DNA of 64,000 nucleotides, from contig NZ_CP150145.1 of NCBI RefSeq assembly GCF_037963835.1, forward strand, positions 434,001 to 498,000. Direction: 5' to 3'. Shown piece after piece: positions 34,619-43,800 of the stretch. The translations under genes and the position numbers were made by a program. The first letter of the stretch is position 1. Each line of letters begins with the position of its first letter. Source of the stretch: Paenibacillus sp. FSL H8-0332 (GTDB taxonomy: Bacteria > Bacillota > Bacilli > Paenibacillales > Paenibacillaceae). Under the pieces are notes generated by a model. It had not been told where the DNA came from. It ran no database searches and was given only the letters and a program-made list of their open reading frames with translations.

Positions 34619-35188
34619 ATGTCCTGGAGTAAACTCAAGCAACAACTGGAGGGCTTCCTCAGCCCATCTATAGAGGGACGGGTAGAGTACCGCGCGCCCG
34701 CTTACCGCTATGCGCCGGATAAATCAGGCACCTGTTATATTACGGTGGACAAGAAGAATATCCTCAGCATGACCGACAAGTCCAGCCCCATCCGCTGGTA
34801 TTCGTCCGAGCTGGAGGTCAAGAATGACCCGGAGCTCCATATCTCCATTACCAATGAGGATATTGAAGCGGTTAGACAGACGGCCAAGGGACCCATCCCT
34901 GAGGACCGCCTAATCATCATGGCCCGAAGCCGCTTAACCACCGAACACGCCAAGGCATTAATGTTGGCCCAGGCTGGCCTGACGAAATCGAATTTCATTG
35001 TGGTGGCGAATAAGTTCCTGGTTACTCCTATCGAGGAGAGTCTGGAGAGCAGCGATATCATCTTGAATATTCTGGCCCTGATGGACCGGAGAGTCGGGCG
35101 GAAGCGGATCGAGGGGATGGCCGTGAAGATGCAGCGGAAGCATCCGGCGGTGGAGTATTTCTATGATCTGCGGCGCGGGGCATTATGA
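34619..35188 (+). CDS. conserved hypothetical protein (SF0329-like)
   Basis: This 189-aa soluble protein begins MSWSKLKQQLEGFL and continues with EYRAPAYRYAPDKSG, CYITVDKKNILSM and many basic helices toward the C-terminus. From memory it resembles the family annotated SF0329, whose function is not known. GGGAGG precedes the ATG. It is convergent with the response-regulator gene. Confidence 0.6.
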   Translation: MSWSKLKQQLEGFLSPSIEGRVEYRAPAYRYAPDKSGTCYITVDKKNILSMTDKSSPIRWYSSELEVKNDPELHISITNEDIEAVRQTAKGPIPEDRLIIMARSRLTTEHAKALMLAQAGLTKSNFIVVANKFLVTPIEESLESSDIILNILALMDRRVGRKRIEGMAVKMQRKHPAVEYFYDLRRGAL

Positions 35189-35213
35189 TTGTTATAGCCG
35201 TTTCCGCTTGTGC

Positions 35214-35903
35214 TCAGCGTTTTCCGGCCACCAGCATATATCCGGCCCCCCGGACTGTAATGATCCGCTCGGGATGGACAGGGTCGTCCTCGATTTTTTT
35301 GCGCAGATTACTGATGTGGACAGCCACCGTTCGCGTATCCTCCAGACTCTTCATCCCCCAGATGAGATGAAACAGCGTATCGACAGTGACCACTTGATTC
35401 ACGTTCTGTGCCATGTAGGAGAGCAGGCTGAATTCTTTTTTTGACAGAAAAATCGTTCTGCTGCCCATATGGACAGACTGTGCATAGAAATCCAGCGTTA
35501 GTCCCGGCAGCTCCAGCAGCTGTTCCCTTCTGCCTGTGGATACCCTGCGGAGGTGGGCCTTGATCTTAGCCATGAGTACGCCCGGACTGAACGGCTTGGT
35601 CACATAATCATCCCCGCCATACGATAAGGCGCTGATCTTCACCTCATCCTCCTCCTGGCTGCTTAGGAACACAATCGGAGCATTCGTGTAATTGCGTGCG
35701 TTCTTGCACCAGTCAATGCCGTTCTCATTGGCCAGCAGCACATCCAGCACAATCAGGTCCGGGTTAAATGACCCAAGCTGCAGCATAGCATCGGCCCCGC
35801 TGTGGCAATACGAGGACTCGAAGCCTTCCCGCTGGCAGTATAGCTCAACAATCTCACAGATATGGGGATCGTCGTCGACGATCATAATTCGGTATGTGTC
35901 CAT
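35214..35903 (-). CDS. OmpR/PhoB-family response regulator
   Basis: This 229-aa protein has a receiver domain with DDD at 10-12, phospho-acceptor D54 in LIVLDVLL, and K in YVTKPFSP. A winged-helix output domain follows, with SKKEFSLLSYMAQN, TVDTLFHLIWG and VHISNLRKKIEDDP. The gene starts 7 bases after the histidine kinase stop, so the two form one operon. Its targets are unknown. Confidence 0.93.
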   Translation of the reverse strand: MDTYRIMIVDDDPHICEIVELYCQREGFESSYCHSGADAMLQLGSFNPDLIVLDVLLANENGIDWCKNARNYTNAPIVFLSSQEEDEVKISALSYGGDDYVTKPFSPGVLMAKIKAHLRRVSTGRREQLLELPGLTLDFYAQSVHMGSRTIFLSKKEFSLLSYMAQNVNQVVTVDTLFHLIWGMKSLEDTRTVAVHISNLRKKIEDDPVHPERIITVRGAGYMLVAGKR

Positions 35904-35910
35904 TCTATTG

Positions 35911-38070
35911 TCACTCTCCTGCTTCCTGAATCAATGGCAATATGACCTGGAAAATCGACCCCGTCTTCCCGTCGCTCTCCGCCCGGACACTCCCGCCATG
36001 CGCTTGTATAATTTCCCTGCATATCGCCAGCCCCAGCCCGCTACCTTCTACGCCCATGTCCAGCCCCGGCCGGTCCACCCGGTAATTGCGGTCGAAGATC
36101 TGCTCCAGCTGCTCTGGAGGAATACCCATGCCGGAGTCTTGTACGCTGATGACCGCACAGCGGGTATCATTCACCTCGTCCACGGCTAAGGCAAGACGCA
36201 CTAACCCGCCGCCAGGGGTAAACTTCATCGCGTTCGACACCAAATTGAATAATGCCTGCTCTAATCGTTGCGTATCGATCCTGGCAACAGGCCGGTCAGC
36301 GCCTGGTTCTGCTGTATCCCCGATGTCCAGATCGAAATCCAGCCCCGCATCCCGCACCACCAGCTCATATTGTTCATAGAAGCCGCGCAGGAACTGAGCC
36401 ACCTGAACCGGCTCCATCCGGTACTCCACTTGCCCTGTCTCCAGATGGGACAAGAAGCTCAGCTCCCCGATCATCCGGTTGATCCTTATCGTGTTATCGC
36501 GGATATATTTCAGATACTGTTCATTGCGCTCCGGCTTGACCCTGTCCATCACCGCCTCGACATAACCCAGCATACTGGACAGCGGCATCCGCAGATCATG
36601 TGTAATGTAGGCGAGCAGCTTCTTCCGGCCTTCCTCGGAGTGCAGTAACCGCTCATACGACAGGCGGAGATCCTCGTGGGCTGCGGATAAGGCATGGGTG
36701 CGCTCCAGCACAATCTGCTCCAGATTGGCATTCATCCCGGTCAGCTTGAGATTGGCCTCCTGCAGCTCCCGCGCGATCCGCTCTTCATTCGTTGCTGCCT
36801 GCGTGAATCTGGAAGAGAGCAGCAGCATCTGGGCGACCGTGAAGATGAGCAGCCCGAACGGCGAGCTGTTCCCGATGGGGGACCATTCGTTGTAATACAG
36901 GAAATCGTTGATCACCGTAGCCAGAGCCACCACCGACACCAGCAGGAAGATCAGCGCTCCCTCCATCCGCCGCAAGGCCGCATGAGCCAATCCCGCCATC
37001 AGATACACCATATGAAGAACCACGACCACACCGATCAGCAGCAGCATCCGGGAATAGACGAGAGCAGGGGTCACCACAACCACCAGACAGAGTGTGCCGG
37101 TGACGATCCGGGAGCCATAGCGGAACCAACGCGACACGTAATCCGGGAAAATGCACTCAAAATACATCGTGATTATCCACCCGCCGAGGCATAGGATCAG
37201 ATACTCGAGCTTGAACTGCAATTCCCACGGAAAATGAGGCAGCCACTGGGTAAGCATAAGCTCGCCGTTCAGCAGGGAGCGGATAGAGAACAGCACAGTG
37301 AACAGACCGAAGTATAGCGGTGCCCGGTCTTTGCGCCGCAGCATGAACAGCAACAGATGATACACGCCGATCACCAGCAGACTGGCGGTGATGAACATAT
37401 CCGCAGCAATCCTCAGATGGGTCCGCACCGTTAACACATTACTGCCGCCCAGCTCGATGTCCTTGGTGATGCCACCCCGCTTATGATGGAAGTTCGCTAC
37501 CTGCATCACCAGCTCCACCGTGTCGCCTTCAGGCTGGAAGAACACCAACTTCGTCGCCAGACGCGGAGTCATGCCCTCTTTGTCCTGATCCACAACACCG
37601 ACCTCAGCTAGCAGCTCTCCATTCACCCATAATTTATAGCCGTGAAAAATAGTAGGCAGCCGCAGAGCCAGCCGCTCCTGACTATCCTGCTCACTAAGCC
37701 GGATCACCAGCCGGAAGGTGGCATAGCCTTCGCCCTTCAGCGCTTGACCGTCCAGCGGGTAACCGAGCCAGGAGCCGGGGATGTTGATATACCGGTCCCG
37801 GACGGCCGGTTCCCCGCCTGCCATCCGGGTTCGTATATCCTCGGGTGAGAGCAGCTCGTGCCAATAGAAGGCCCATTCTCCCTGTAACTTCAGCGGATTC
37901 GTACGGATAGAGGTATGCGTTAGATCCAGAAGGCCTTCCTTGCTTCGAGGCTTGGGGGCATCCGGCGTTGCAGACAGGATGGCATAGCTTGCGATCAGTC
38001 CCATAACTACAACCACAGCGATATGTAACCAGATATTACGAGAACCGGACCTTAGTATACCCCTCATCAT
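35911..38070 (-). CDS. 7TM-DISM sensor histidine kinase
   Basis: This 719-aa protein has one N-terminal membrane helix (15-35) and an extracellular beta-sandwich of the 7TMR-DISMED2 type (about 60-210, GSWLGYPLDGQALKGEGYATF). Seven membrane helices (about 222-420), a coiled coil (430-480), HisKA with H491 in YITHDLRMPLSSM, and an HATPase with N, DSGMGIPPEQ and GSGLGLAICREI follow. DISM sensors are thought to bind carbohydrates or related ligands outside the cell. It is co-transcribed with the response regulator. Confidence 0.92.
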   Translation of the reverse strand: MMRGILRSGSRNIWLHIAVVVVMGLIASYAILSATPDAPKPRSKEGLLDLTHTSIRTNPLKLQGEWAFYWHELLSPEDIRTRMAGGEPAVRDRYINIPGSWLGYPLDGQALKGEGYATFRLVIRLSEQDSQERLALRLPTIFHGYKLWVNGELLAEVGVVDQDKEGMTPRLATKLVFFQPEGDTVELVMQVANFHHKRGGITKDIELGGSNVLTVRTHLRIAADMFITASLLVIGVYHLLLFMLRRKDRAPLYFGLFTVLFSIRSLLNGELMLTQWLPHFPWELQFKLEYLILCLGGWIITMYFECIFPDYVSRWFRYGSRIVTGTLCLVVVVTPALVYSRMLLLIGVVVVLHMVYLMAGLAHAALRRMEGALIFLLVSVVALATVINDFLYYNEWSPIGNSSPFGLLIFTVAQMLLLSSRFTQAATNEERIARELQEANLKLTGMNANLEQIVLERTHALSAAHEDLRLSYERLLHSEEGRKKLLAYITHDLRMPLSSMLGYVEAVMDRVKPERNEQYLKYIRDNTIRINRMIGELSFLSHLETGQVEYRMEPVQVAQFLRGFYEQYELVVRDAGLDFDLDIGDTAEPGADRPVARIDTQRLEQALFNLVSNAMKFTPGGGLVRLALAVDEVNDTRCAVISVQDSGMGIPPEQLEQIFDRNYRVDRPGLDMGVEGSGLGLAICREIIQAHGGSVRAESDGKTGSIFQVILPLIQEAGE

Positions 38071-38320
38071 GAAGCCGACCCCAATCTACAAGATTCGTCA
38101 TTCTTAAGCTCATTGCCTTAATGATAGCATCATTGCCGAAAATTGTGTGAAATTGCACGATGTAAAGTTTGCTTTTCTTTCATTAACATTCTAAATTCCT
38201 GTGTAGAATGCTAGGCAAGGAGACGGAACTGTCGAAAGTTGTAAGTTTCTCGGGGGGATTAAGCGAGGATTTATCGTACAGGGGGGCAAGGGGAGCTTCT
38301 CCATGCCATTCTAATTAAAA
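38071..38320. other. intergenic region upstream of the sensor kinase
   Basis: This stretch of 250 bases between two minus-strand genes has no ORF with an RBS. It must carry the promoter of the kinase operon on the minus strand. G-rich stretches (38251-38290) on the plus strand stand out but suggest no known element. Confidence 0.4.
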
Positions 38321-38367
38321 GGAACAAGGGCTTCTCAGTGATCAATCACTGTGAAGCCCCTTGTTCC
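38321..38367 (-). terminator. terminator overlapping the lipoprotein gene end
   Basis: A long stem (GGAACAAGGGCTTC with its complement, one bulged base, extended by CAGTGAT/ATCACTG) runs through the last codons of the lipoprotein gene. The minus-strand tail is CCTTTTAATT. Confidence 0.8.
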
Positions 38368-38908
38368 ATTTGCGCTTGAAATCTTCTAATATATTGGAGA
38401 TTCTTAGAACCATGTTGATATCTTTATCTGCTTCTGTAGGGTTGTCTGGTAGATACAAGCCCCACTCCAAATGCTTACCCTCCGACAGAACAAATCCGGA
38501 TACGTTAGCGCCGAAGCCGTCTATTCTTGCTGCATCAAGGGTTAAACGGTCATCCAGAAATACCTTCGCTAACAAATTCTCCGTCCCCATGAAAAATACC
38601 GGATACGTTAGGTTGCTAAAGAAATCTCTATATTCTTGCTTAGCTGCTTCAGCCAGATAATCCTTAGTAATAATTAATCCGTCATAATGAATAGTAGGGT
38701 CTTCGACAATATCCTTGAGGTTCTTAGAGATGTAGTTAACATTTCTGACGGAATCAAAAGGGACTTTACCCACAATTGCAATCTCTAACAGGGAAGAAGG
38801 CGGGTGATAAAGTTCTGCTTGAGGGAGAGGATCATTTACATCATTAATGTCACAGCCCACAAACAAGATAACGAATATAGAAAAAAGTAACATTATTTTG
38901 AATTTCAT
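38342..38908 (-). CDS. lipoprotein, unknown function
   Basis: This 188-aa protein has a lipoprotein signal ending LFVGC (Cys about residue 19), so it should be anchored on the outer face of the membrane. The mature part (LLEIAIVGKVPF, LKDIVEDPTIHYDGLIITKDYLAEA, YPVFFMGTE) looks like an alpha/beta domain with alternating strands, but I do not recognise the family. The 3' end is embedded in its terminator. Confidence 0.75.
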   Translation of the reverse strand: MKFKIMLLFSIFVILFVGCDINDVNDPLPQAELYHPPSSLLEIAIVGKVPFDSVRNVNYISKNLKDIVEDPTIHYDGLIITKDYLAEAAKQEYRDFFSNLTYPVFFMGTENLLAKVFLDDRLTLDAARIDGFGANVSGFVLSEGKHLEWGLYLPDNPTEADKDINMVLRISNILEDFKRKWNKGLHSD

Positions 38909-39052
38909 GAAAGAGCATCCTCGTTTCTTTGGGATAAGGGTATTTAACTTTTAATATATGGGAATATAATCCTCTCAGCAAGCTAATTAAAAACTACAAA
39001 AATGTTGGAATGAATTAGGAAATCGGTAATAAAATAAAGTACCCTGATGGAT

Positions 39053-39075
39053 GGCCCCTTGAAGGGGCCTTTTTT
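39053..39075 (+). terminator. terminator in the leader of the exoenzyme gene
   Basis: GGCCCC-TTGAA-GGGGCC is followed by six T. No + strand gene ends upstream; the previous gene is divergent. It lies about 60 bases before the start of the next gene, so it is a candidate attenuator or the end of a very short leader RNA. TTGGAA...TAATAA near 39005-39032 could be its promoter. Confidence 0.7.
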
Positions 39076-39136
39076 GAGCCACAGTATCACTTTGTGGGGT
39101 TATTCTGTGGGTAAACGATCTAAGGAGGCTTGGCTA

Positions 39137-40150
39137 TTGTATACCAAAGTATCAGCTAGAGCTGTATCCCTGTTGGCCGCATTCGCATTACTGCTCTCCG
39201 TATTCTTCACCGCCTTACCGAATGCAAGTGCAGCCGCGAGAGGAGCATGGTCGCCGAACACGGCCTATGCGGTGAATGACACCGTAACCTATGGGGGAGG
39301 TACATATACCTGTCTGCAGGCGCATACGTCACTGACCGGCTGGGAGCCGACGAATGTTCCAGCACTATGGAAAAGCGGCAGCACCACCACACCCACGCCC
39401 ACCACACCCCCAGCTACGAACGGAGCCATCTTCTATGCGGACAGGGACTATGGCGGCAAGGCCGTCACCCTGGGAACAGGCAATTATGCGCTGTCCCAGT
39501 TGAACAATGCGGGCATTCCGAACGACTGGATGTCCTCGCTCAAGGTGCCCAGCGGCTGGACGGTGGAGGTGTATGCGGACGATAATTTCGGCGGCACGAA
39601 GTGGACCTACACGGCAAGCTCCTCCTGGGTCGGTGACAGTGTGAATGACAAGATGTCTTCGGTCAAAATCTACACCGGTTCACCGCCCACAACCGGCGTC
39701 ACCCGCCCCTCCGAGGTGCCCAGCCAGATCTGGACATATGCCATGAATGTGGACAATAAATTCGGCAAAGGCGGAGATTTCGCACTACTACTGAGCGCGG
39801 TGATCAAGAAGGAGAGCAGCTTCGGAGCAGGTCTGCCGGGCAGCCCATCCGCCGGTGACGGATTGATGCAGGTCGAGCCGAACACCCGTAACGCCTATCT
39901 ATCCCAATTCAGCGCCAAATTCGGCCGCACGTATAATCACAGCAGCGAACAGGATCAGGTAGCCTTAGGCGGACTGATTCTCGATGAGAAGATCTCCAGA
40001 TTCGGCAACATTTACAACGGACTCTTACACTACAACGGAGGCGATAACTGGTATCCAGGCGCCACCGATTCCTACGGCCGCCCGATTCTGGCGGATCAGT
40101 ATGCGAATGCCGTCTATGGAACGTATAAGGGCTATGGGGGACAGAATTAA
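39137..40150 (+). CDS. secreted CBM / crystallin-like / transglycosylase exoenzyme
   Basis: This 337-aa protein starts at TTG 39137, eight bases after AAGGAGG; the longer frame from 39047 would include the terminator. It has a signal peptide (cleavage near ASAAARG), then a chitin/cellulose-binding type 5/12 module (WSPNTAYAVNDTVTYGG...W). A Thr/Pro linker, a beta/gamma-crystallin fold (IFYADRDYGGKAVTLGTGNY, VEVYADDNFGG) and a lysozyme-like SLT domain (LLLSAVIKKESSFGAG with catalytic Glu, GDGLMQVEP) follow. It probably cleaves peptidoglycan or a chitin-like glycan outside the cell. The crystallin domain may bind calcium. Confidence 0.85.
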   Translation: MYTKVSARAVSLLAAFALLLSVFFTALPNASAAARGAWSPNTAYAVNDTVTYGGGTYTCLQAHTSLTGWEPTNVPALWKSGSTTTPTPTTPPATNGAIFYADRDYGGKAVTLGTGNYALSQLNNAGIPNDWMSSLKVPSGWTVEVYADDNFGGTKWTYTASSSWVGDSVNDKMSSVKIYTGSPPTTGVTRPSEVPSQIWTYAMNVDNKFGKGGDFALLLSAVIKKESSFGAGLPGSPSAGDGLMQVEPNTRNAYLSQFSAKFGRTYNHSSEQDQVALGGLILDEKISRFGNIYNGLLHYNGGDNWYPGATDSYGRPILADQYANAVYGTYKGYGGQN

Positions 40151-40179
40151 GGGAGTACTTCCTTCCATAAAAGAAGCAA

Positions 40180-40210
40180 AAAGACGCTCGGGAATTCCCG
40201 CAGCGTCTTT
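40180..40210. terminator. bidirectional terminator
   Basis: AAAGACGCT pairs with AGCGTCTTT, and the loop contains the palindrome CGGGAATTCCCG; ATTTTT follows. It lies between convergent genes. A similar hairpin with GGGAATTCC in the loop occurs at 51009. Confidence 0.85.
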
Positions 40211-40242
40211 ATTTTTGCGCTTGTACCAAGCCTGGTGAAGGT

Positions 40243-41220
40243 TTATTCCCAATACGGCACTCCGCTAAATAGGAACGATTCATTGTTTAAGTAGGCCGTA
40301 ATCTCTCTACTGGCTAATTTACCGATATGCCCGGGCAGCCATTCCTGCCAGTCCGGCAGGCCCAGCCAGAAATTCATGGTCTCCAGCTGTGCTGCAATGA
40401 AAAAACCCTCTAACCGCCGGGTATAGTTATCAGGTAACGGATGATGCATGGAATAAGACTGAAGCAGCTGTTCTCTGAACGAAGGATGGATGTAGGAGAA
40501 CGTCCAGCCCAAATCCATTAAGTAATAACCGAACCCGCAAGCACCAAAATCAATAGGCCGCACATCTTCTCCCACAAACACTAAATTACTTGGAATCAAA
40601 TCAGCATGAATCATGCCCCAATGGCTGGCGGTCCGCTCCATAGAATTCATCATGTGAATGACCCGCTCGCCTGCATGCAGCAGAAGCTCCGTATCTCCTG
40701 CATCAAGCAGTCCGGCATTAGCGCGTTCCTTAAGTATATTAAGGGCTTGCCTGATCCGGGAGGGATCAAAGGCCGGGCGTTCAAAGGCAGCGGGGATGCT
40801 CCAGTTCGAGGCTTGCTTATGTAACTTGCCGATCAATGCACCTATGGCCCCGGCGTCTTCTATAGTAGGAATAAAAGGCTTCTGCTCACCCTCCACCCAT
40901 CGTAACAAAGTGCAGTGAGTATGGTTCACCTCCGTAATGAATTCTCCGCAAATATTCTTACAAGGTGAAGGCAGGGTCACATCGGTATCCAAGGTTAAGG
41001 CTTCCAGCCAGACCATCTCAGATTGAAGGACTTCTCGCTTACTCCAGATTTGCTCAAGGGCGTCACCTTTAGAGATATGTAACCGGAGGCTGTAACTATT
41101 GTTGTCCAGATCAGTGACTTTGTAGATCGTATTGCCGCTCTGTGCAATGAAATCAACCGACTTGCAGCTTATAGAGTAGTGCTCCAGTGCTTCCATTGCG
41201 GTATTCAAGTGTGCATCCAA
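40243..41220 (-). CDS. aminoglycoside phosphotransferase-like kinase
   Basis: This 325-aa protein of the APH/choline-kinase-like fold has YSLRLHI (Lys-equivalent strand), the Brenner motif IHADLIPSNLVF with the catalytic Asp, and PIDFGACGFGYYLMDLG for metal binding. Such enzymes phosphorylate small hydroxyl substrates (homoserine, aminoglycosides, sugars). There is no resistance-gene context, so the substrate is open. Cytosolic. Confidence 0.85.
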   Translation of the reverse strand: MDAHLNTAMEALEHYSISCKSVDFIAQSGNTIYKVTDLDNNSYSLRLHISKGDALEQIWSKREVLQSEMVWLEALTLDTDVTLPSPCKNICGEFITEVNHTHCTLLRWVEGEQKPFIPTIEDAGAIGALIGKLHKQASNWSIPAAFERPAFDPSRIRQALNILKERANAGLLDAGDTELLLHAGERVIHMMNSMERTASHWGMIHADLIPSNLVFVGEDVRPIDFGACGFGYYLMDLGWTFSYIHPSFREQLLQSYSMHHPLPDNYTRRLEGFFIAAQLETMNFWLGLPDWQEWLPGHIGKLASREITAYLNNESFLFSGVPYWE

Positions 41221-41420
41221 TCGCAGCTCGCTCCCTTATTTATCAAAGTATAATAGGTACGATATCATAGTTGTTCATGGGCGGGAATGGAACTGTTGAC
41301 TATATTTGTTTTTTATTGATAGGGGGAAGTCTTAGACCCCCGCTGCTATTCAACTAACATTTCCCGTTAGCTTAATCGCATTCCTTCACTTTTCATATGA
41401 AAAAGTCAATTGTACCAAGC

Positions 41421-42635
41421 TTATTCCGGAGCTGTAGATGTTAGTATTTCTGCTCTTTGACTCTCTTGGCGCGACCGATAGCTTATCCTGCCGAACAACG
41501 CAGCAGAAATCATAGCCGCTACAGCAACGGAGGCAGCAGCGACCCACGTAATGGCTTGCAGCGATAAATAGTTAATGACAATGCCTCCGAGTCCAGCCCC
41601 CGCTGCTATCGCCAGTTGCAGCACAGATGTGTTGAGGGCAAGCATGACACCAGATGTCTTGGGAGACAAGGTAAGAAGATCATATTGCTGGCTTGGAGAA
41701 GCTGCCCAGGAGAAGAGCGACCAAAGCACCAGCACCGAGAAAACAAGGAATATGGAAGTGCCAGAGACTACCGATAACAATATCAGCATCACCATATTTA
41801 ACAACGTTGCTCCAGTTAACGTTCTGGCTACACCCCATCGATCGGTGCCGCTTCCCCCTGCCTTTGACCCGATTAGACTGGCAATGCCGTATGCGAACAG
41901 GGCTCCGCTTACCCATCGATCGCTCATTCCGGCAACTTCCAGCAGATAAGGCGACAAATATGTGAAGGCAATGCCATAACCCATCGTCATAAAAAAGTTA
42001 ATGGCGAGAGAGAGTGCGATTCGCGGTCTCTTCACCATAGCCAGTTGTTTGGCAAAGGAGATCGGCTCATCACCTTCCATCCGCGGTATTGCGCTTGCCA
42101 GGACGGGCAGACTGACCATAGCAAGAAGGCTAATGCCGCCGAAAATCAGCCTCCAATCGTACGCTGCGGCAATCACCCGGCCAATGGGCACGCCCAAGAT
42201 AAGTGAAGCGGTGACACCCATTAACACCGTTGCAATCGCACTCCCCTTCTTGTTCGAAGGCGCTAACTTAGCGGCTAAGGCAAGCGATGTCACGACAAAT
42301 ACACCAGTTCCGAGCGCCATGACTACCCGTGCAAGCAGCATAAATCCATATCCCGGAAAAATCATGATTAGCGCATTACTCACGATGATTAAGCCAAGCG
42401 AGTACAACAACAACTTTCGACGGTCAAACCGGGCGGTGACCCCCATTAGGACCGGGGTACCTATGGCGTAGGCTAGTGCGTAGACGGTCATTAACTGTCC
42501 AGCCTGAGATAATGTCACTCCGGTATCTGCGGCAACTTTATCTAGAATGCCCGTGATCATGTATTCGGATGTCCCGACAATAAAGCAGACCACAGCAAGT
42601 ATGAAGATTTTCCAGTTTTGTCCCAAATTAATCAT
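41421..42635 (-). CDS. MFS transporter, AraJ/PbuE-like efflux
   Basis: This 404-aa, 12-helix transporter has the N-terminal signature FILAVVCFIVGTSEYMITGIL and motif A GVTARFDRRKLLLYSLG, typical of sugar-efflux/purine-efflux drug-H+ antiporter-1 members. The start ATG 42635 has GAGGGGG directly upstream. It is a single gene. Substrate unknown. Confidence 0.88.
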   Translation of the reverse strand: MINLGQNWKIFILAVVCFIVGTSEYMITGILDKVAADTGVTLSQAGQLMTVYALAYAIGTPVLMGVTARFDRRKLLLYSLGLIIVSNALIMIFPGYGFMLLARVVMALGTGVFVVTSLALAAKLAPSNKKGSAIATVLMGVTASLILGVPIGRVIAAAYDWRLIFGGISLLAMVSLPVLASAIPRMEGDEPISFAKQLAMVKRPRIALSLAINFFMTMGYGIAFTYLSPYLLEVAGMSDRWVSGALFAYGIASLIGSKAGGSGTDRWGVARTLTGATLLNMVMLILLSVVSGTSIFLVFSVLVLWSLFSWAASPSQQYDLLTLSPKTSGVMLALNTSVLQLAIAAGAGLGGIVINYLSLQAITWVAAASVAVAAMISAALFGRISYRSRQESQRAEILTSTAPE

Positions 42636-42842
42636 TCCCCCTCGTTAATCAATGGCTGATGTTAGTGTAAACAGTAAATAAGAAATGTAGAAGTACGCAC
42701 TTTTAAGTCCTATAGGATGATGCTGGTGCTATAGGAACATGGAAGTTCCCTAAAAAAGAGGACAGAATTAAATAGAAGGAACACGAGATGCCCAGGTTCG
42801 CCTGCGGCGTCTTTGGTGTGGGAAGGGGAGGGAATAACCAGA

Positions 42843-42854
42843 TTATGATATAAT
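42843..42854 (+). promoter_or_regulatory. extended -10 promoter
   Basis: TGA-TATAAT at 42846-42854 forms an extended -10 with no -35, matching the one at 31312. It drives the membrane-anchored protein at 42914. Confidence 0.5.
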
Positions 42855-42913
42855 TAGGGATGAATGTAAGGATGATATCAAGAGGAATGAGGAACAAGGA
42901 GGGGTAACCTTTT

Positions 42914-43402
42914 ATGCGTAAAGGAAAGGGTTTTTTAATACTGAGAATTCTAGTTGCCGTCCTTCCCATTGTCCTGTTGATCCAAAATTATGGTACCACC
43001 ATTCGGATCTGGCTCCATCCTGCAACAACAACGATAGGGCAGATAGCACCCGCCTTACCTGACAAGGAGATCACTACACTGACTTTCCTGCCTGGAAATG
43101 ATGCAGAGAGCGAATTCAAGATTAAGGGCGATGATCATCTTAGCGACCTGCTGAACCGGCTCTCCAGCCTGCAAATAAAGGAAAAGACAAAAAGCGATTA
43201 TAAAAAGGCTGACCAGTTCGACTCCATATGGTTAGACATCCAGGGTAGCCTAAGAGTGATTCTGAACGTCTCCGAAGATAGGACTGAGCTGCTTCTGCTG
43301 ACAATTAGCAAGGATAACACAACGACCCGCTGGTATTCTATCCTGAACCAAGAGGAGATGAAGCAGATCGTCAGCTTAATTATGGCAAAAAGAACAGATT
43401 GA
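42914..43402 (+). CDS. membrane-anchored protein, unknown
   Basis: This 162-aa protein has one N-terminal helix (about residues 8-26, FLILRILVAVLPIVLLIQNY) and an exported alpha/beta domain with FKIKGDDHLSDLLNRLSSL and FDSIWLDIQGSLRVILNV. No family is recognised. AGGAGGGG lies about ten bases before the ATG. Confidence 0.65.
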   Translation: MRKGKGFLILRILVAVLPIVLLIQNYGTTIRIWLHPATTTIGQIAPALPDKEITTLTFLPGNDAESEFKIKGDDHLSDLLNRLSSLQIKEKTKSDYKKADQFDSIWLDIQGSLRVILNVSEDRTELLLLTISKDNTTTRWYSILNQEEMKQIVSLIMAKRTD

Positions 43403-43469
43403 AGCTTACGATTTCTTGCATACGCTGATAAGGAGAGGGGCGGAATGGGTGCACGGTGTATGGTCCCAG

Positions 43470-43699
43470 TCCGCTTATAGCCCCAATCGGAAAAGTTACC
43501 CAGTGCATGATGGGACGTTCCGCATCGTAGGTCGTGTGCCCGATACCTTGACTACGTTGCCGTCTGAATCGATGAATTGGCCCCAACCCGTCTCCCCTTC
43601 ATCGGACAGGTCAGTTCCTGCGGGATTACGCGTCTCGAAGATCAGACGTCCTCCGGGCTCCAGATGATGGTAGACGGTACGGAGTAAGGCGGCCTGCAA
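43470..43699 (-). pseudogene. class I methyltransferase remnant
   Basis: The minus strand encodes AALLRTVYHHLEPGGRLIFETRNPAG, a post-motif-I strand of a SAM methyltransferase, and then DSDGNVVKVSGT. The match continues only in another frame (TTYDAERPIMHWVTF, about 43490-43545). The N-terminal SAM-binding half is missing. It is a truncated, frameshifted relic with no intact copy in the window. Confidence 0.75.
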
Positions 43700-43721
43700 C
43701 GCTAGTGAATATGTTCAGCTT

Positions 43722-43760
43722 AAACAGGTTCACTGACAGCAGTTGTCAGTGAACCTGTTT
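43722..43760. promoter_or_regulatory. 17-bp perfect inverted repeat before the PfpI gene
   Basis: The arms (43722-43738 and 43744-43760, each beginning or ending in the AAACAGGTTC motif) are perfect and separated by five bases. TATAAT follows immediately at 43761, and the PfpI start is 40 bases away. It may be a TetR-type operator over the promoter, or a terminator with a TGTTTTAT tail for the upstream gene. Both readings fit. Confidence 0.55.
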
Positions 43761-43800
43761 TATAATAAAAAAAGAAAGAAACTTGAAGGAGGACGTACTA

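Noticed and set aside
41318-41346. GGGGG...CCCCC hairpin as terminator of the APH-like or MFS gene
   Set aside because: It is between two minus-strand genes but has no U-run on either strand.
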